In this document: one piece after another, positions 11,556-21,525 of the stretch
Position numbering within the stretch: the first letter of the stretch is position 1
Layout: every line of letters begins with the position of its first letter
The notes under the pieces: model-generated
Databases searched by the model: none
What the model was told of the DNA's origin: nothing
The model's input: the letters and a program-made list of their open reading frames with translations, nothing else
Translations under genes and position numbers: made by a program
NCBI RefSeq assembly: GCF_958298935.1
Contig: NC_084936.1
Coordinates: forward strand, 8,005,501 to 8,069,500
Origin: Phragmites australis
Taxonomy: Eukaryota > Streptophyta > Magnoliopsida > Poales > Poaceae
Length of the DNA: 64,000 nt
Direction: 5' to 3'

Positions 11556-14500
11556 TGGTCTTCCTTTGTGTTCACCATCCGGTCAGGATTGAAGAAGGAG
11601 ATTAAAGCAAGAAGGGAAAGGACTAGAAGGAGAAAACCCAGCTATACTCTAAACTATAGAGATATATAAGAAATGTTGCTGTTACCAGATGCTAAAGCAT
11701 CCCTCAACGCATTCCAGCACTCAAATAGAAAATCCAAATCACTCAAAGCACACCACACCAAAGCACACTACTACAATGCTCTAGCGTTTCTGAAGAACAG
11801 GGAAAGTCTTCCTATGACTCAGAAACTAAAACTAAGAGCGGCACAGAGGCAGATCTTCATTCCTTCAGTGTTATGGCAGATGATTCTTCCTCACAACGGA
11901 GAGTCTTCACTTCATCATCGAAATATTCATACGAGGTAGAAGCACCGAGCGAGATCTTCAGAGCATCCTCCTTGATCAGGGTAGCCGAGATTGGTTCAAC
12001 AGCTATTTTTTTTTTCAAAATAGGTACAAAAATAGGACCTTATGGCACGACCATTCTATCTAGGCTGCATCATATAGTCAACACGGTTCTGATACCACTT
12101 CTGTAACACTTGATTTTAAAGGAACAAAACCAGACACAACACATGTATGCCAGGATCAAATTTTATACATGCGTCTACATCATCAGTGTATCATTATAGT
12201 GTCAAAATTACAATAACAATAATAACTATTACAAAAGGACCCGAGGGTCGAAAAGAAAGCACAGTGGAACTAAAGAGATCTTCAGCGCCAGCGGTACTTC
12301 CATCTTCCACAGGCGTCAACCGGGGGCACGCCAGCCTAGAACAGCAACTTCAGATCAAAAACATCTTCGTCGAAGGTAGCAGCTTCATTGACAGCTTCTG
12401 AACAGCAGCAGGATGCAAGAAAGAAAGGGAGCAATGGGTGTGAGTACAAAAATGTACTCAGTAAGTGTAGGGAAAACACGATATGGGGCTTGAGACAGGG
12501 AGAGGGCTGACACTGGTTAACAATACTAAGCAACTATGACCTGCCTATGACTCCAACAACAAGCATCCTATTTACTAGGAGTGAAGACACAACTGTAGCA
12601 CAAGGATTTGACTTATCGGATTCCATCGTCTACCAAGACTCACTAGATATCCCATATCCGGTTACCCAAAACTCACCAGGTAATCCCCTTACCTGGCGAC
12701 CCAACCAATCATACCAAACCCAGATCACAACTAATCTTGAAGAAGTCTAAGCTCGCTCTTGTCTGTGAGCACGACTGATCGACCAGATTGATACTCTGCA
12801 GAGTTTGCATAGCTCCATGAGTCGTGATTCCCATGTTGCTCCATACTTCTGGGGTAAGGAGTCGGGGTCTCACTATAAGACCTTTACAAAGCTCCCGCCG
12901 ACTTGTAGGTACCCACTAAGGTTTCATCGCTAACAGAGGATTAAGTCGCTGCAGAAGCCCCCTCTTGTGCCACTTACTCGACCAATGGTACCCACAGAAC
13001 CGGAGGGTGGCTAATTAGTTGGCCAGATCGTACCCACATAGGCCTCGTGGTTGCGCGGGTATAACTTGGTTACATGTCCAAGAACCGATCTTTAGGACCC
13101 TACACAAGAACAAACACAAGCCTGCCATAGGCACCACCTCAAACCATCCATCCTGATAGGATCCCTATACCATGTTGCTGCAAAATTACCCTTTCCCAAT
13201 TCTTGTTCCATAATTCATTAGTCAAGATTAACATCTTCCCAACCCTGACTGCACTAGCATGACTACCCATTTTATCTCATGACTAAACAATGGCGACAAG
13301 GAATATTCATTCATAATTAATAAACCCTAGCATGGGATTCATATTTAGACAAGCATGCATATGAAGGATAAAAACTACACCTGTAAATCCTAAAACAGGG
13401 TAAAAATGTTCAAGGGCACTTGCCTTCAGTAGAGGGTTGCTCAAAGTCTTCAAACCCTTGATCTTGCAGATTCTCGAGCTGCTCACCTCCTAATCGATAA
13501 ACAGAAAAAGGCACACAATAGAAACCTCTAAGAATAGTACATCAAACAGTACTAAAACTATGCAAAACCCTATAAAAAGATTCTACACGTCGCTACGAAC
13601 ATTTGAACGTGAAAATCGCCCAAATCGGAGCTACCAGCAAAAAGTATTGAGCTTTTGAAGTTATAGGGGCTATTCTGTAAATTTTACTTGAATTTCAGAG
13701 TAATACCGAATTGATTTTATACTGAAAAAATGGATTTATGACACAATAAAGATTTATTGAATTATTTCTCTATTGAGAAAGCCACAATTCCCGAATTAAA
13801 ATAAATAGAAACAATGAGTGGATAAAGGGCTCGATGATGTGGCTGACACGTAGGCTCTTTTGCTGAGGTGGTTGGCTGACATGGCAAAGGGTGTTGACTG
13901 GGATTAAGTGGCCACGTGTCATCACATGATTGGTCCGGTGAAGAGGTAAGTTAGATCTAATCTGGGCCATCCAAATTGAATCCAACGGTGGAGAGCTAAG
14001 GGAGGTGTTTGGCCGGCTGGCTACATAAAGGAGGCGGCGGTGTGAGCTCGGTGGCGGTGGCACTCTTGCCGGAGAAGGCCCGGGGCCTCATCGTTGGGCA
14101 CGGGAGACGACGATGAGCGGTGGAGGAGAGAGAGGGGAGGGCAGCGAGCTTACCCCGAGCGCAAAGAGCGACGGAGCGAAGGCGAGGCAGCCGGGCAACG
14201 GCAATGGTGGTTGCGGTGGTCGAAGAGGCGTCGGGTTCCGACATCGAAGAGTCGTTGAGGAGCGGCGGAGAAGACTCCCCGTGCTCTTGCGGTGCTAGTG
14301 GTGGGCTCGGAGTCGCCGGGAGGCTACGGACACGGCAGTTGGCGCACGGCGGAGCTTGGTGGCCGGCAATGAAGAAGAAGCCGGTGCCGAGGTCAAATCC
14401 AAGCGGGAAAAGGGGCGTGAGTGGGATGAAAACGTGCGGAACCTCAATGCAGAGATGGATTGGGGCTTAAATACACGAGAGGGGGAGGGCACCAGCCGGA

Positions 14501-15245
14501 ATTAGGAGAGAAATGGCTGGCGGCGGTGGCCTTCAATGGCGTCGGTTTTCTTGCTTTGATTGGGCAATAGAGAGAGGTAGAGAAGGGGGAAACATGCGGA
14601 ATCACTAGATGGGGAGTTATGGCATTGAATCCGGCCAATTTTGGAAGGGGGGGGGGGTGCAGGGAGGCGGTGATTTGGTGGCGAGCTGGCGGAGGGGATC
14701 AGGCACGCCGGAGGTTGAAGAAGCGGAGCCGGGCTGGTTGACGCAGCTCGGCTCGGCGGATTGGTGAGGCTCGGCTCGGGTGGGGCCTGCATGGCGGCAG
14801 AACAGAGGAGGGAGGCGGCGGCTCAGCGCACAAGAAGGCCGGCTCGGGGCGCGGCCCAGCGCAAGGAGAGAAGGGGCGGCCCGCTCGGGTGGGAGAAGAA
14901 AGAGAGGGGGAGGAGGAAGAGTGGGGCGGGGGAAAGGGAAGGGGTTGGGCCAGCGAGGAGATAGGGTCCGAGAGGAGTTTTCCAATTTTGAAAACATTTT
15001 CCTTTTAAGATTTGAACACAATTTCAAAAGAGTTTTAAACGAGCGATTTCTAGCGGACTTTTGCAAATATTTTTCAAGCACAAAAACCTATTGCAACTAA
15101 GACAGCATGAATGCAACAAGCACAATTATAACCTAGGTCAATTTGAATTTAGAAATTAATTTTTCTATTAAAATAAATTACAACACCTATTTAATTTCTA
15201 GCAAAATTTTAAATTATTGAAAAAATTGAAATTTGGGGTGTTGCA
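11556..15245 (-). mobile_element. Ty3/gypsy element fragment: 5' LTR, primer site and leader
   Basis: Reading leftward, this is a complete 5' LTR (15245-12102), a primer-binding site (12097-12085, TGGTATCAGAACC) and about 530 bp of leader and early gag region that breaks off at 11556 against Harbinger transposase sequence. The TGCAACACC...GTGTTACA ends and the 3.1-kb LTR resemble Tekay/Del-type chromoviruses of grasses. The lineage is inferred from LTR form only. Pol and the 3' LTR are missing. Confidence 0.65.
12102..15245 (-). repeat. Long gypsy LTR with TGTAACAC...TGTTGCA ends
   Basis: On the plus strand the unit begins TGTAACACTTG and ends GGGGTGTTGCA, with a primer-binding site just outside 12102. 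It interrupts the integrase coding of H at 15246. Open frames within it, especially the GC-rich ones at 14000-14970, have low-complexity Arg/Gly/Pro composition and are not supported as genes. Confidence 0.7.
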
Positions 15246-16965
15246 GAAGTACAAGTGTATCTTGTATAATCATCAACAATTACAAGGCAATAGAGATTTC
15301 CATCAAGACTTTTGTAGGTAGTTGGTCCGAAAAGGTCCAGGTGTAGAAGCTCTAGAGGTCTTGATGTAGACATTATGGACTTGTATGGATGAGAGCTTTC
15401 AACTTGCTTCCCCGCTTGGCAAGCACCACACAACTTGTCCTTCTCGAATACAACATCCTTCAAACTAACCATCATTCTATTTTTCACACCTTCATGAGCT
15501 GGTGCATTCCAATGTGTAACAAGTCAATGATAGCAAAGCCAACCCATTAAAGTTTTATGAAGATGCGCGTTGTCAAGCTAGCTTCATTAGAGAAAAATTT
15601 AACAAGATAGATATATCCATGTCTAAAATCTTTAAAGATTAGATCATTTTCTTCTTGCTAGTTATAACAATATCAACATTAATAAATAAGCATGTGAAGC
15701 CTCAATTACATAGTTAAGCTACGGAAAGTAAATTAAAACTAAAAGACTTAACTAAAATAACATTGGAGATAGAAAGATTATTGGATATTAACACCTTACC
15801 CAAACCTACCACATTTGCCTTAGAATTATCACCCAATGTGACTTTGTCATGATCGTTCATTTCATCTTTTAGTAAGGTGAACATCTTTATATTGCCAGTC
15901 ATATGTTATGTATATCCACTATCAAGTACCCAATGCTTACCACCGACTTTGTAGTTCACCTAACATAAGAGATCAAGCTTATTCTTTAGGTACTCAAACA
16001 AGTTTAGTACCCTGGACATGAGATACAAGAGCTTTATGCAGCCAAAGTTGCCAAGGAACCTTACCTGTAGGTTGAGTTCCAATGAATTTGCTATAATTTT
16101 ACCACTCTTAAGCTTATGCAATAAGAAATTATTGTCATTAAAAGTGGACTTGTAGTTAGAAGTCAATGTAGGGAGAGGTTGAGTAGGAATTGGACACTTC
16201 GTTGTGTGGTGGTCGGTGACTTCACAATGTTGAAAATATAAATCAACTTCCTTAATGAAGAAATTCTTGATTTCCAGTGACTTGGTGATCTTCTCTACCA
16301 GGTTGGGGAAACACCCATTGCCTCTCTTATTGTAGTACATTGCATCCTTCATAAGGATTTACTTATGATTGTACTCCCCTTAGTCAACCAGGTCACACAC
16401 AAATTGAGACTTGTAATCTCATCTTTGAGCTCTTGCTCTCTTTCATGGTTAGTCTAAGAAAATGATATATTATCACAAGAAAAAGAGCAAGGTACATCAA
16501 GAAGATCATCACAAAAAGTAGATACATTGATGTTAACAATACTAATAGTCGGTAATTCATTAATGTTAGGATCAGTGGCATCATAAGCTAGCTCAAGTTT
16601 TTGATATTTTCATTTTAAGTCTACATGCTGAAGTTTTAGCTTCATGTTGCTCTCTTCAAGAGACTTGCTAGATGCAACTACTTCATTATATTTTTTAAGT
16701 ATATTGTTGTATCTCATCATGACTAGAGCTAAGCTTAGCCTTAATATTTTCAAGAGACTTGATTTTAGCCTTTTGCTTATAGATGATAGTAGCATAGTCA
16801 TTCATAAGCTTAGATAGATAATTAGGAGAAAGACTATCATCATCACTACTATCATCTTCCTCGCTACACACCTTGTTGTTACCTTTTGCCATAAGGCACA
16901 TAGGCGGTGGAGAAAGTGGTAGGTCATTGGTGATGACAAGGCCCGTGAAGTTATTGTCTTCATCA
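15246..16965 (-). pseudogene. Element H: C-terminal gag, protease and N-terminal integrase remnants
   Basis: Leftward from the E2 insertion, the frame continues gag (Ser/Asp-rich EEDDSSDDDSLSPNYLSKL, then a coiled-coil-like Lys-rich segment to 16600). A degraded second zinc knuckle follows near 16220 (HCEVTDHHTTKCP) in which the first cysteine is changed. Near 15920 is the aspartic-protease motif LDSG, broken by a TAA a few codons later, then GNIKMFTLL and NLLSVA. 15487-15246 gives the GAG-pre-integrase and integrase start (KLCGACQAGKQ, LHLDLFGPT, VIVDDYTRYT). Several frameshifts intervene. The frame ends where the gypsy LTR begins. Confidence 0.8.
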
Positions 16966-17534
16966 TGTTGGGGAACGGGTAGGCTACGCTAGCAAAAAAT
17001 AAATTTTCTCTACCGCATTCAACCAGGAAGCCATGCGAGTAGGGGATCATGAATCGTTACCACTTGACGAGCAGTGCAGCGGAAGAAGAGTTGGAGCAGA
17101 CCAATTCAATGTCGTGCGCGTCAAGTAGTCGATCGTCAACCTCGTCCCGAGCACCTTCCGAGTATTCACGAGTACGTCCCGAGTACTCCCGAGCAGATCA
17201 GTGCCGCAATAGTAGCAGCGCCTCTACGGTATCCACGCGTACAAGGATGGAATCGCCGTGCGCCGGTGTGCTAGCACCGCGCGCCCGGCTAGGGTTTCGA
17301 AGGGAGTTCGGGAATAGGAGGCGGCCAGGGTTTTTGGTGGCAAGATCTGTTTTTCCAGGAAAAACTCAATGCGCCTTGGCCCCTGCCTATTCTTATATAG
17401 AGCACGGTAATGGGCCTTTAATCAACATTAAAGCCCATTATGACTCTAAACCCTAATGGTCCTTTAATCAACATTAAAGCCCATTAGCAGATCCAATCTG
17501 CAAACTTGATCGCCTCTAGGGCATATCACCAACA
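16966..17534 (-). repeat. 3' LTR of copia element E2
   Basis: This 569-bp repeat pairs with 30003-30570. It is preceded, in element polarity, by AAGTGGAAGAT, a polypurine tract-like primer for plus-strand synthesis (17545-17535). The promoter region has a TATA-like stretch near 17393-17399 (plus-strand reading CTTATATAG). ORFs across it are coincidental. Confidence 0.93.
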
Positions 17535-18293
17535 ATCTTCCACTTGCACTAGAGTCAGTACAAGTTTTATATTCCATCCCCTTAAGTGTGTGACCCATTA
17601 GGTTCATGTGTAAACGGCCGCTATCCGGAAACCCTTTTCCGAATTGCAAGTCAATAGCGGTACCTAGCAGGACATATTGACTCCCGAATGCACACAAAGA
17701 TCATATCGGCTGAACCTTGATATACTCATGCACCAATCCCTTTACCACACGATACCAGTCAAGCTCAAGGCGAGATTCGTGCCACCCTTGTGATAGCTCG
17801 ACCATTCACTCGATCAAGTAGTGGATTCACCATGATTAACTCTTTAATCACATTGGCATGGCCATGCACTTTCCAATCTAACTACCTCGAGGGGACCAGA
17901 GATATCTCTCCCGTTATTTAGGAGGGGTAAATTCCATCTTGATCACTCACATCCCACGACATGTTTCATAACATACCCGAAAGCAACCTTTATAACTACC
18001 CAGTTACGGAATAGCGTTTGGAAGCCCCTAAGTGTGTTACTACACATTCTGGAATCAATGATGATCTCAGGTCAAAGGATTCTGTAGGTACACCATTTGA
18101 GATAACAACTGATGGCACATTAAAAATAACAATCCCAGCAGTATCTCAGGGTGGGTCTATCCAACATCATGTTCTCTAACATGTGTCGATATTACTGATT
18201 TGATATCTCCATATCTATGATCCGTGAAACATGATCATCATTCAGTAAAATGTGCTAATCTATAAATCATTATTGTCCTACACAATGATATGA
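17535..18293 (-). other. E2 3' noncoding region between pol and the 3' LTR
   Basis: About 760 bp without coding signal lie between the 3' LTR and the telomeric array. In copia elements of this type a long 3' untranslated segment precedes the polypurine tract. The missing RNase H part of pol should have lain to the right of it. Confidence 0.6.
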
Positions 18294-18325
18294 GATTAGG
18301 GTTTAGGGTTTAGGGTTTAGGGTTA
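18294..18325 (+). repeat. Interstitial plant telomere repeats (TTTAGGG), about four units
   Basis: The sequence reads ATTAGGG followed by three perfect TTTAGGG units and a partial TTA. It lies exactly between E2 3' noncoding DNA and the point where E3 LTR homology starts (18330/18331). The corresponding place in the intact E3 LTR (24480-24502) has no such array. Confidence 0.95.
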
Positions 18326-18330
18326 TCCAT

Positions 18331-19415
18331 CTCGGGCTCTTTTTGGTCTACCTTCCTGTGTTATCCATCCCTTCCTTTTATACACACGCCGACCTCGACT
18401 TACCCCAAACGGGAAAGAGGGGGCGCAAGTTCCAAGACGCCACAGAGAAAGGCGTCATCATTCCGTCTGGGCGAAGTGACAGGGGCGGTGGAAAAATGCG
18501 GCGTGCATCCGACCACCCGTCATTGTGGACGTCCTGGCGCCGTTGAGAGGGCCCACCGGGTGGCCACAGAGGCACCCGGCGCGCCCACCCTGTCTTGTTC
18601 TTCTGCCAGGGCAGGGTGGCAGGCGGAACGCTTTGATCCTGGCAACGTTATCCCGAGATACCCCGGATGATACGGGACGGGACCCATGCAATTAATGGAC
18701 CCACGCCCCTCTGCCAAAGCATGGCAGGGACTGACACTGTGGCGTGGGCAGTTGGGAATGTCAGGATGTCAGGCCGCGCATGACCATTAAATGCGGCTTT
18801 GGACCTTTGACTGGTTGACACCTCGCCGACGGGTCCTTCCGGGTCATCGGGGCGTTGGGTGATCTTGCGTGAACCTTCGGGGAACCGAGTGCTCGGGGGC
18901 TGCCACGTGCAGCCCCGAGCACTCTCTCCTGAGCACTCCTGTAGAACCTTCGGGGAACCGAGTCCTCGGGGGCCACCACGTGCAGCCCCGAGCACTCTCT
19001 CCCGAGCACTTGTGTAGATCCTTCGGGGAACCGAGTCCTCGGGGGCCGCCACGTGCAGCCCCAAGCACTCTCTCCTGAGCACTTGTGTAGATCCTTTGGG
19101 GAACCGAGTCCTCGGGGGCTGCCACGTGCAGCCCCGAGCACTCTCTCCCGAGCACTTGGCTGTTCGGCCCATCGGGGGACTATGGTACTTGGGGGCAGCG
19201 GGCACCTTCCCGAGCACTTTCTTCCCGGTACTTGGACTCTGCGGGTCATCGGGGAACTGGGGTGCTCGCGAACCAGAAGTTGTGGCCCCGAGCACCTTCT
19301 CCCGGAACTTAGATTTTCCTCATCCTGCAGGGGGGACCTCGCTGGATGGGGACACGTGGCGGACGGCCGGCCTGGTCTCGGGACTCAGGGACCCCCGGTT
19401 CCTGATACACCGACA
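18331..19415 (-). repeat. 3' LTR of gypsy element E3, truncated
   Basis: It aligns with 24502-25595 of the 5' LTR with scattered substitutions. The part equivalent to 24147-24501 is missing, replaced at the junction by telomere repeats. Confidence 0.92.
18871..19162. repeat. Four 73-bp tandem units with G-box palindromes in the E3 3' LTR
   Basis: The units start at 18871, 18944, 19017 and 19090. Each begins GAACCTTCGGGGAACCGAG or a close variant and contains CACGTG, the core of a plant G-box, centred in a nearly perfect 30-bp dyad whose arms read GCTCGGGG and CCCCGAGC. The repeats generate long but meaningless frames (recurring RECSGLHVAAPEDSVP on the minus strand). Confidence 0.92.
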
Positions 19416-19769
19416 GTAGCCCCCGGGCCCATTGGTAGGTGATGGCACGGAGACTGCGGATGGGCCCTTCGTCGCGGTCGAGGCCGAGGCTGGCGTGGAC
19501 GCCACATGGCAGGCTTTCGAGAGGTGGCCTTTCTAGACCCGGGCCTCGGGTACGACCCAGTGGGGAGATGAGTAGACGCGTGTCCACACAACGCCAGAAG
19601 GGTATGACGACCGTACGGGCGGCACGCGCGGCCGCCGCGTAGATCAAGGAAAATACGCCTGGCAGCCACTGACGCCGCACGATCGGCGGGAGATTCGCCT
19701 GGCGGTTGCGCCGATCGAGGGGGCGTTTCGCCGAGCGAACCGTTGGGCGGCAACATTTGAACTTTGAGA

Positions 19770-19777
19770 TATAAAAG
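19770..19777 (+). promoter_or_regulatory. TATA box for the E3 antisense ORF
   Basis: TATAAAAG stands in a GAGATATAAAAGGGG context, followed about 25-35 bp later by a pyrimidine-rich CCCCCTCTTTACGCC, the usual form of a plant core promoter. It faces opposite to the element and lies 152 bp upstream of the antisense start codon. Confidence 0.6.
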
Positions 19778-19928
19778 GGGGAGGGGATCGGTCCGTCCCC
19801 CTCTTTACGCCTTCTTGCACTCCTGCCCTTGCCTCCTCCGTGCTCCGAAGCCCTTAGAAAACTTTCAGGCGACCAGAACACTTCTCCTTCCCTTTCTCTA
19901 CCACCAAAGCACCTCCACTCCTGTCGAG

Positions 19929-20106
19929 ATGCCGAGAGTCGGAGGAGGCCGTCGCGACAAGGCTCCGGATAGCATTCTGCCGGAGTCTCGTCTGAGGAAC
20001 GAAGAGGCGGCGGCCAAGATCAAGAAGCTGTTGGTGCCCGAGGGACAAGAGGGAGCCGTGGTGGTGACGCCGGCGAGCTTGATGCCGGCGACAACCGTTC
20101 CCGGGC
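19929..20106 (+). pseudogene. Antisense ORF of gypsy element E3, N-terminal 59 codons
   Basis: The ATG at 19929 opens a protein starting MPRVGGGRRDKAPDSI with a helical NEEAAAKIKKLLV segment. Tat-lineage gypsy elements of grasses (Grande, RIRE2 and relatives) carry such extra genes in reverse orientation between pol and the 3' LTR; their role is not established. At about 20106 the frame runs into antisense RNase H sequence, the breakpoint of the internal deletion, so the natural C-terminus is lost. An earlier in-frame ATG at 19764 lies upstream of the TATA box and is an unlikely start. Confidence 0.6.
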
Positions 20107-21525
20107 GGATATCTTGTCTTGGCTTCCCGGAGGACTTCACTGACGAAGTACACCGGTCGCTTTACCCGGGGGGCTGCTGCAGCCCCCAGGCTCGGCAGCA
20201 TGGTCGGGGCTGGCCGGATACTCGGGCTCGACTCCCTGATTGGGAGGAGCAGTGTGCTCGGGCTCGACCCCTCGCTCAGGGGGAGCCGCGAGGACGGGTG
20301 AGTGCTCAGGCTCGACCCCTTGCTCAGGGGGAGCCGCGAGGACGGGTGAGTGCTCGGGCTCGACCCCTTGCTCAGGGGGAGCCGCGAGGACGGGTGAGTG
20401 CTCGGGGGCCTCTGGGAGCTGGGACCCAGCACCTGGCCACAGGCACTCGTCGCGCTCTACCACCAGCACCATGCTCACGACCTGAGGAGTGGCCGAAACG
20501 TAGAGCAGCAGGGGCTCACCTTCGGAGGGAGCCACCAGCACGGGTGGCGAGGTGAGGTACTTCTTCAGATCGTGGAAGGCCTGCTCGGCCTCCGACGTCC
20601 AGTCGAAACGACCGGTCTTCTTCAGAAGCTTGAAGAGGGGGAGCCCTCGCTCCCCGAGCTTGGAGATGAAGCGTCCGAGGGCCGCCATGCAGCCGGCGAG
20701 ACGCTGGACTTCTTTGAGTCGAGCCGGGGGTCGCATCTGCTCGATGGCCCGGATCTTCTCTGGATTGGCCTCGATTCCTCGGCCAGAAACCAAGAAACCG
20801 AGGAGCTTGCCCGCCGGCACCCCGAAGACACACTTCTCCGGGTTGCGCTTGAGGCGGGTAGTGCGGAGACTGTTGAAAGTCTCGGCAAGGTCCTCGAGCA
20901 GGGTGGCGCGGTCTCGGGTTTTGACCACGAGATCGTCGATGTAAGCCTTGACGTTGCGGCCAACCTGTGAATCAAGGGTAATACGAATAGCGCGCTGGAA
21001 AGAGGATCCAGCGTTGCGCAGGCCAAAAGGCATTGACATATAGCAATAAGTCCCCACCGGAGTGGTAAAAGCAGTTTTTTCCTCGTCCCCTACAGCCATG
21101 CGAATCTGGTGATATCCAGAGTTTGCATCTAAAAAGCATAAAAGATCGCAACACGCAGTTGCATCTACAATTTGATCAATGCGAGGTAAGGGGAAGAGAT
21201 CTTTAAGGCAAGCCTTATTTAGGTCGGTGTAGTCCACGCACATGCGGAGCTTGCCGTTGGCCTTCGGGACGATGACTGGGTTTGCTAGCCAGTCGGGGTG
21301 GAGGACTTCTCGGATAAATCCGGCGTCGAGGAGCTTGCTGACCTGCTCTCGGATAAACTCCTGGCGCTCAGGCGCCTGCCGCCGGACCTTCTGCTTCACC
21401 GGGCGGGCGTCCGGACGCACCGCCAAGTGATGCTCGATCACCTCCCTAGGGATCCCGGGCATGTCGGACGGTTGCCAGGCAAACACGTCTGCGTTAGCCC
21501 GGAGGAAGGCGACGAGCGCGCTTTC
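20107..21525 (-). pseudogene. E3 pol: reverse transcriptase and truncated RNase H
   Basis: Reading leftward from the stop that ends gag-protease, pol shows FAWQPSDMPGIP, then the RT core: NPVIVPKANGKLRMCVDYTD, FLDANSGYHQI, MPFGLRNAGSSFQ, and the catalytic box as YIDDLVVK. RNase H begins after PPVLVAPSEGEPLLLYVSA. A proline-rich insert of 16-residue repeats follows, and a frameshift at a C-run near 20175 leads to RPVYFVSEVL before the frame stops being RNase H at 20107. The rest of RNase H and the whole integrase are missing. E3 therefore could not have inserted new copies by itself after this deletion. Confidence 0.9.
20254..20397. repeat. 48-bp minisatellite, three units, inside E3 RNase H coding
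   Basis: The units start at 20254, 20302 and 20350 and are nearly identical. In the pol frame each encodes the 16-residue repeat PEHSPVLAAPPEQGVE. A fourth, degenerate copy follows to the left (20206-20253). The insert splits the RNase H domain between VLVVERDE and RPVYFVSEVL. Confidence 0.9.

Noticed and set aside
14113..14970. GC-rich ORFs on both strands that look like a grass first exon
   Set aside because: They lie within a gypsy LTR, have low-complexity Arg/Gly/Ser/Pro composition, and no frame is favoured.
18871..19162. CRISPR-like regularly spaced repeats
   Set aside because: The units are contiguous 73-bp tandem repeats without unique spacers, lie in a plant LTR, and have no cas genes.
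18648..19295. Minus-strand ORF of 215 codons with repeated RECSGLHVAAPEDSVP-like units
   Set aside because: It is the translation of the 73-bp LTR tandem repeats, and a similar frame recurs in the other LTR (24933-25535). It is open in several frames because of GC-rich repeats, not because it codes.
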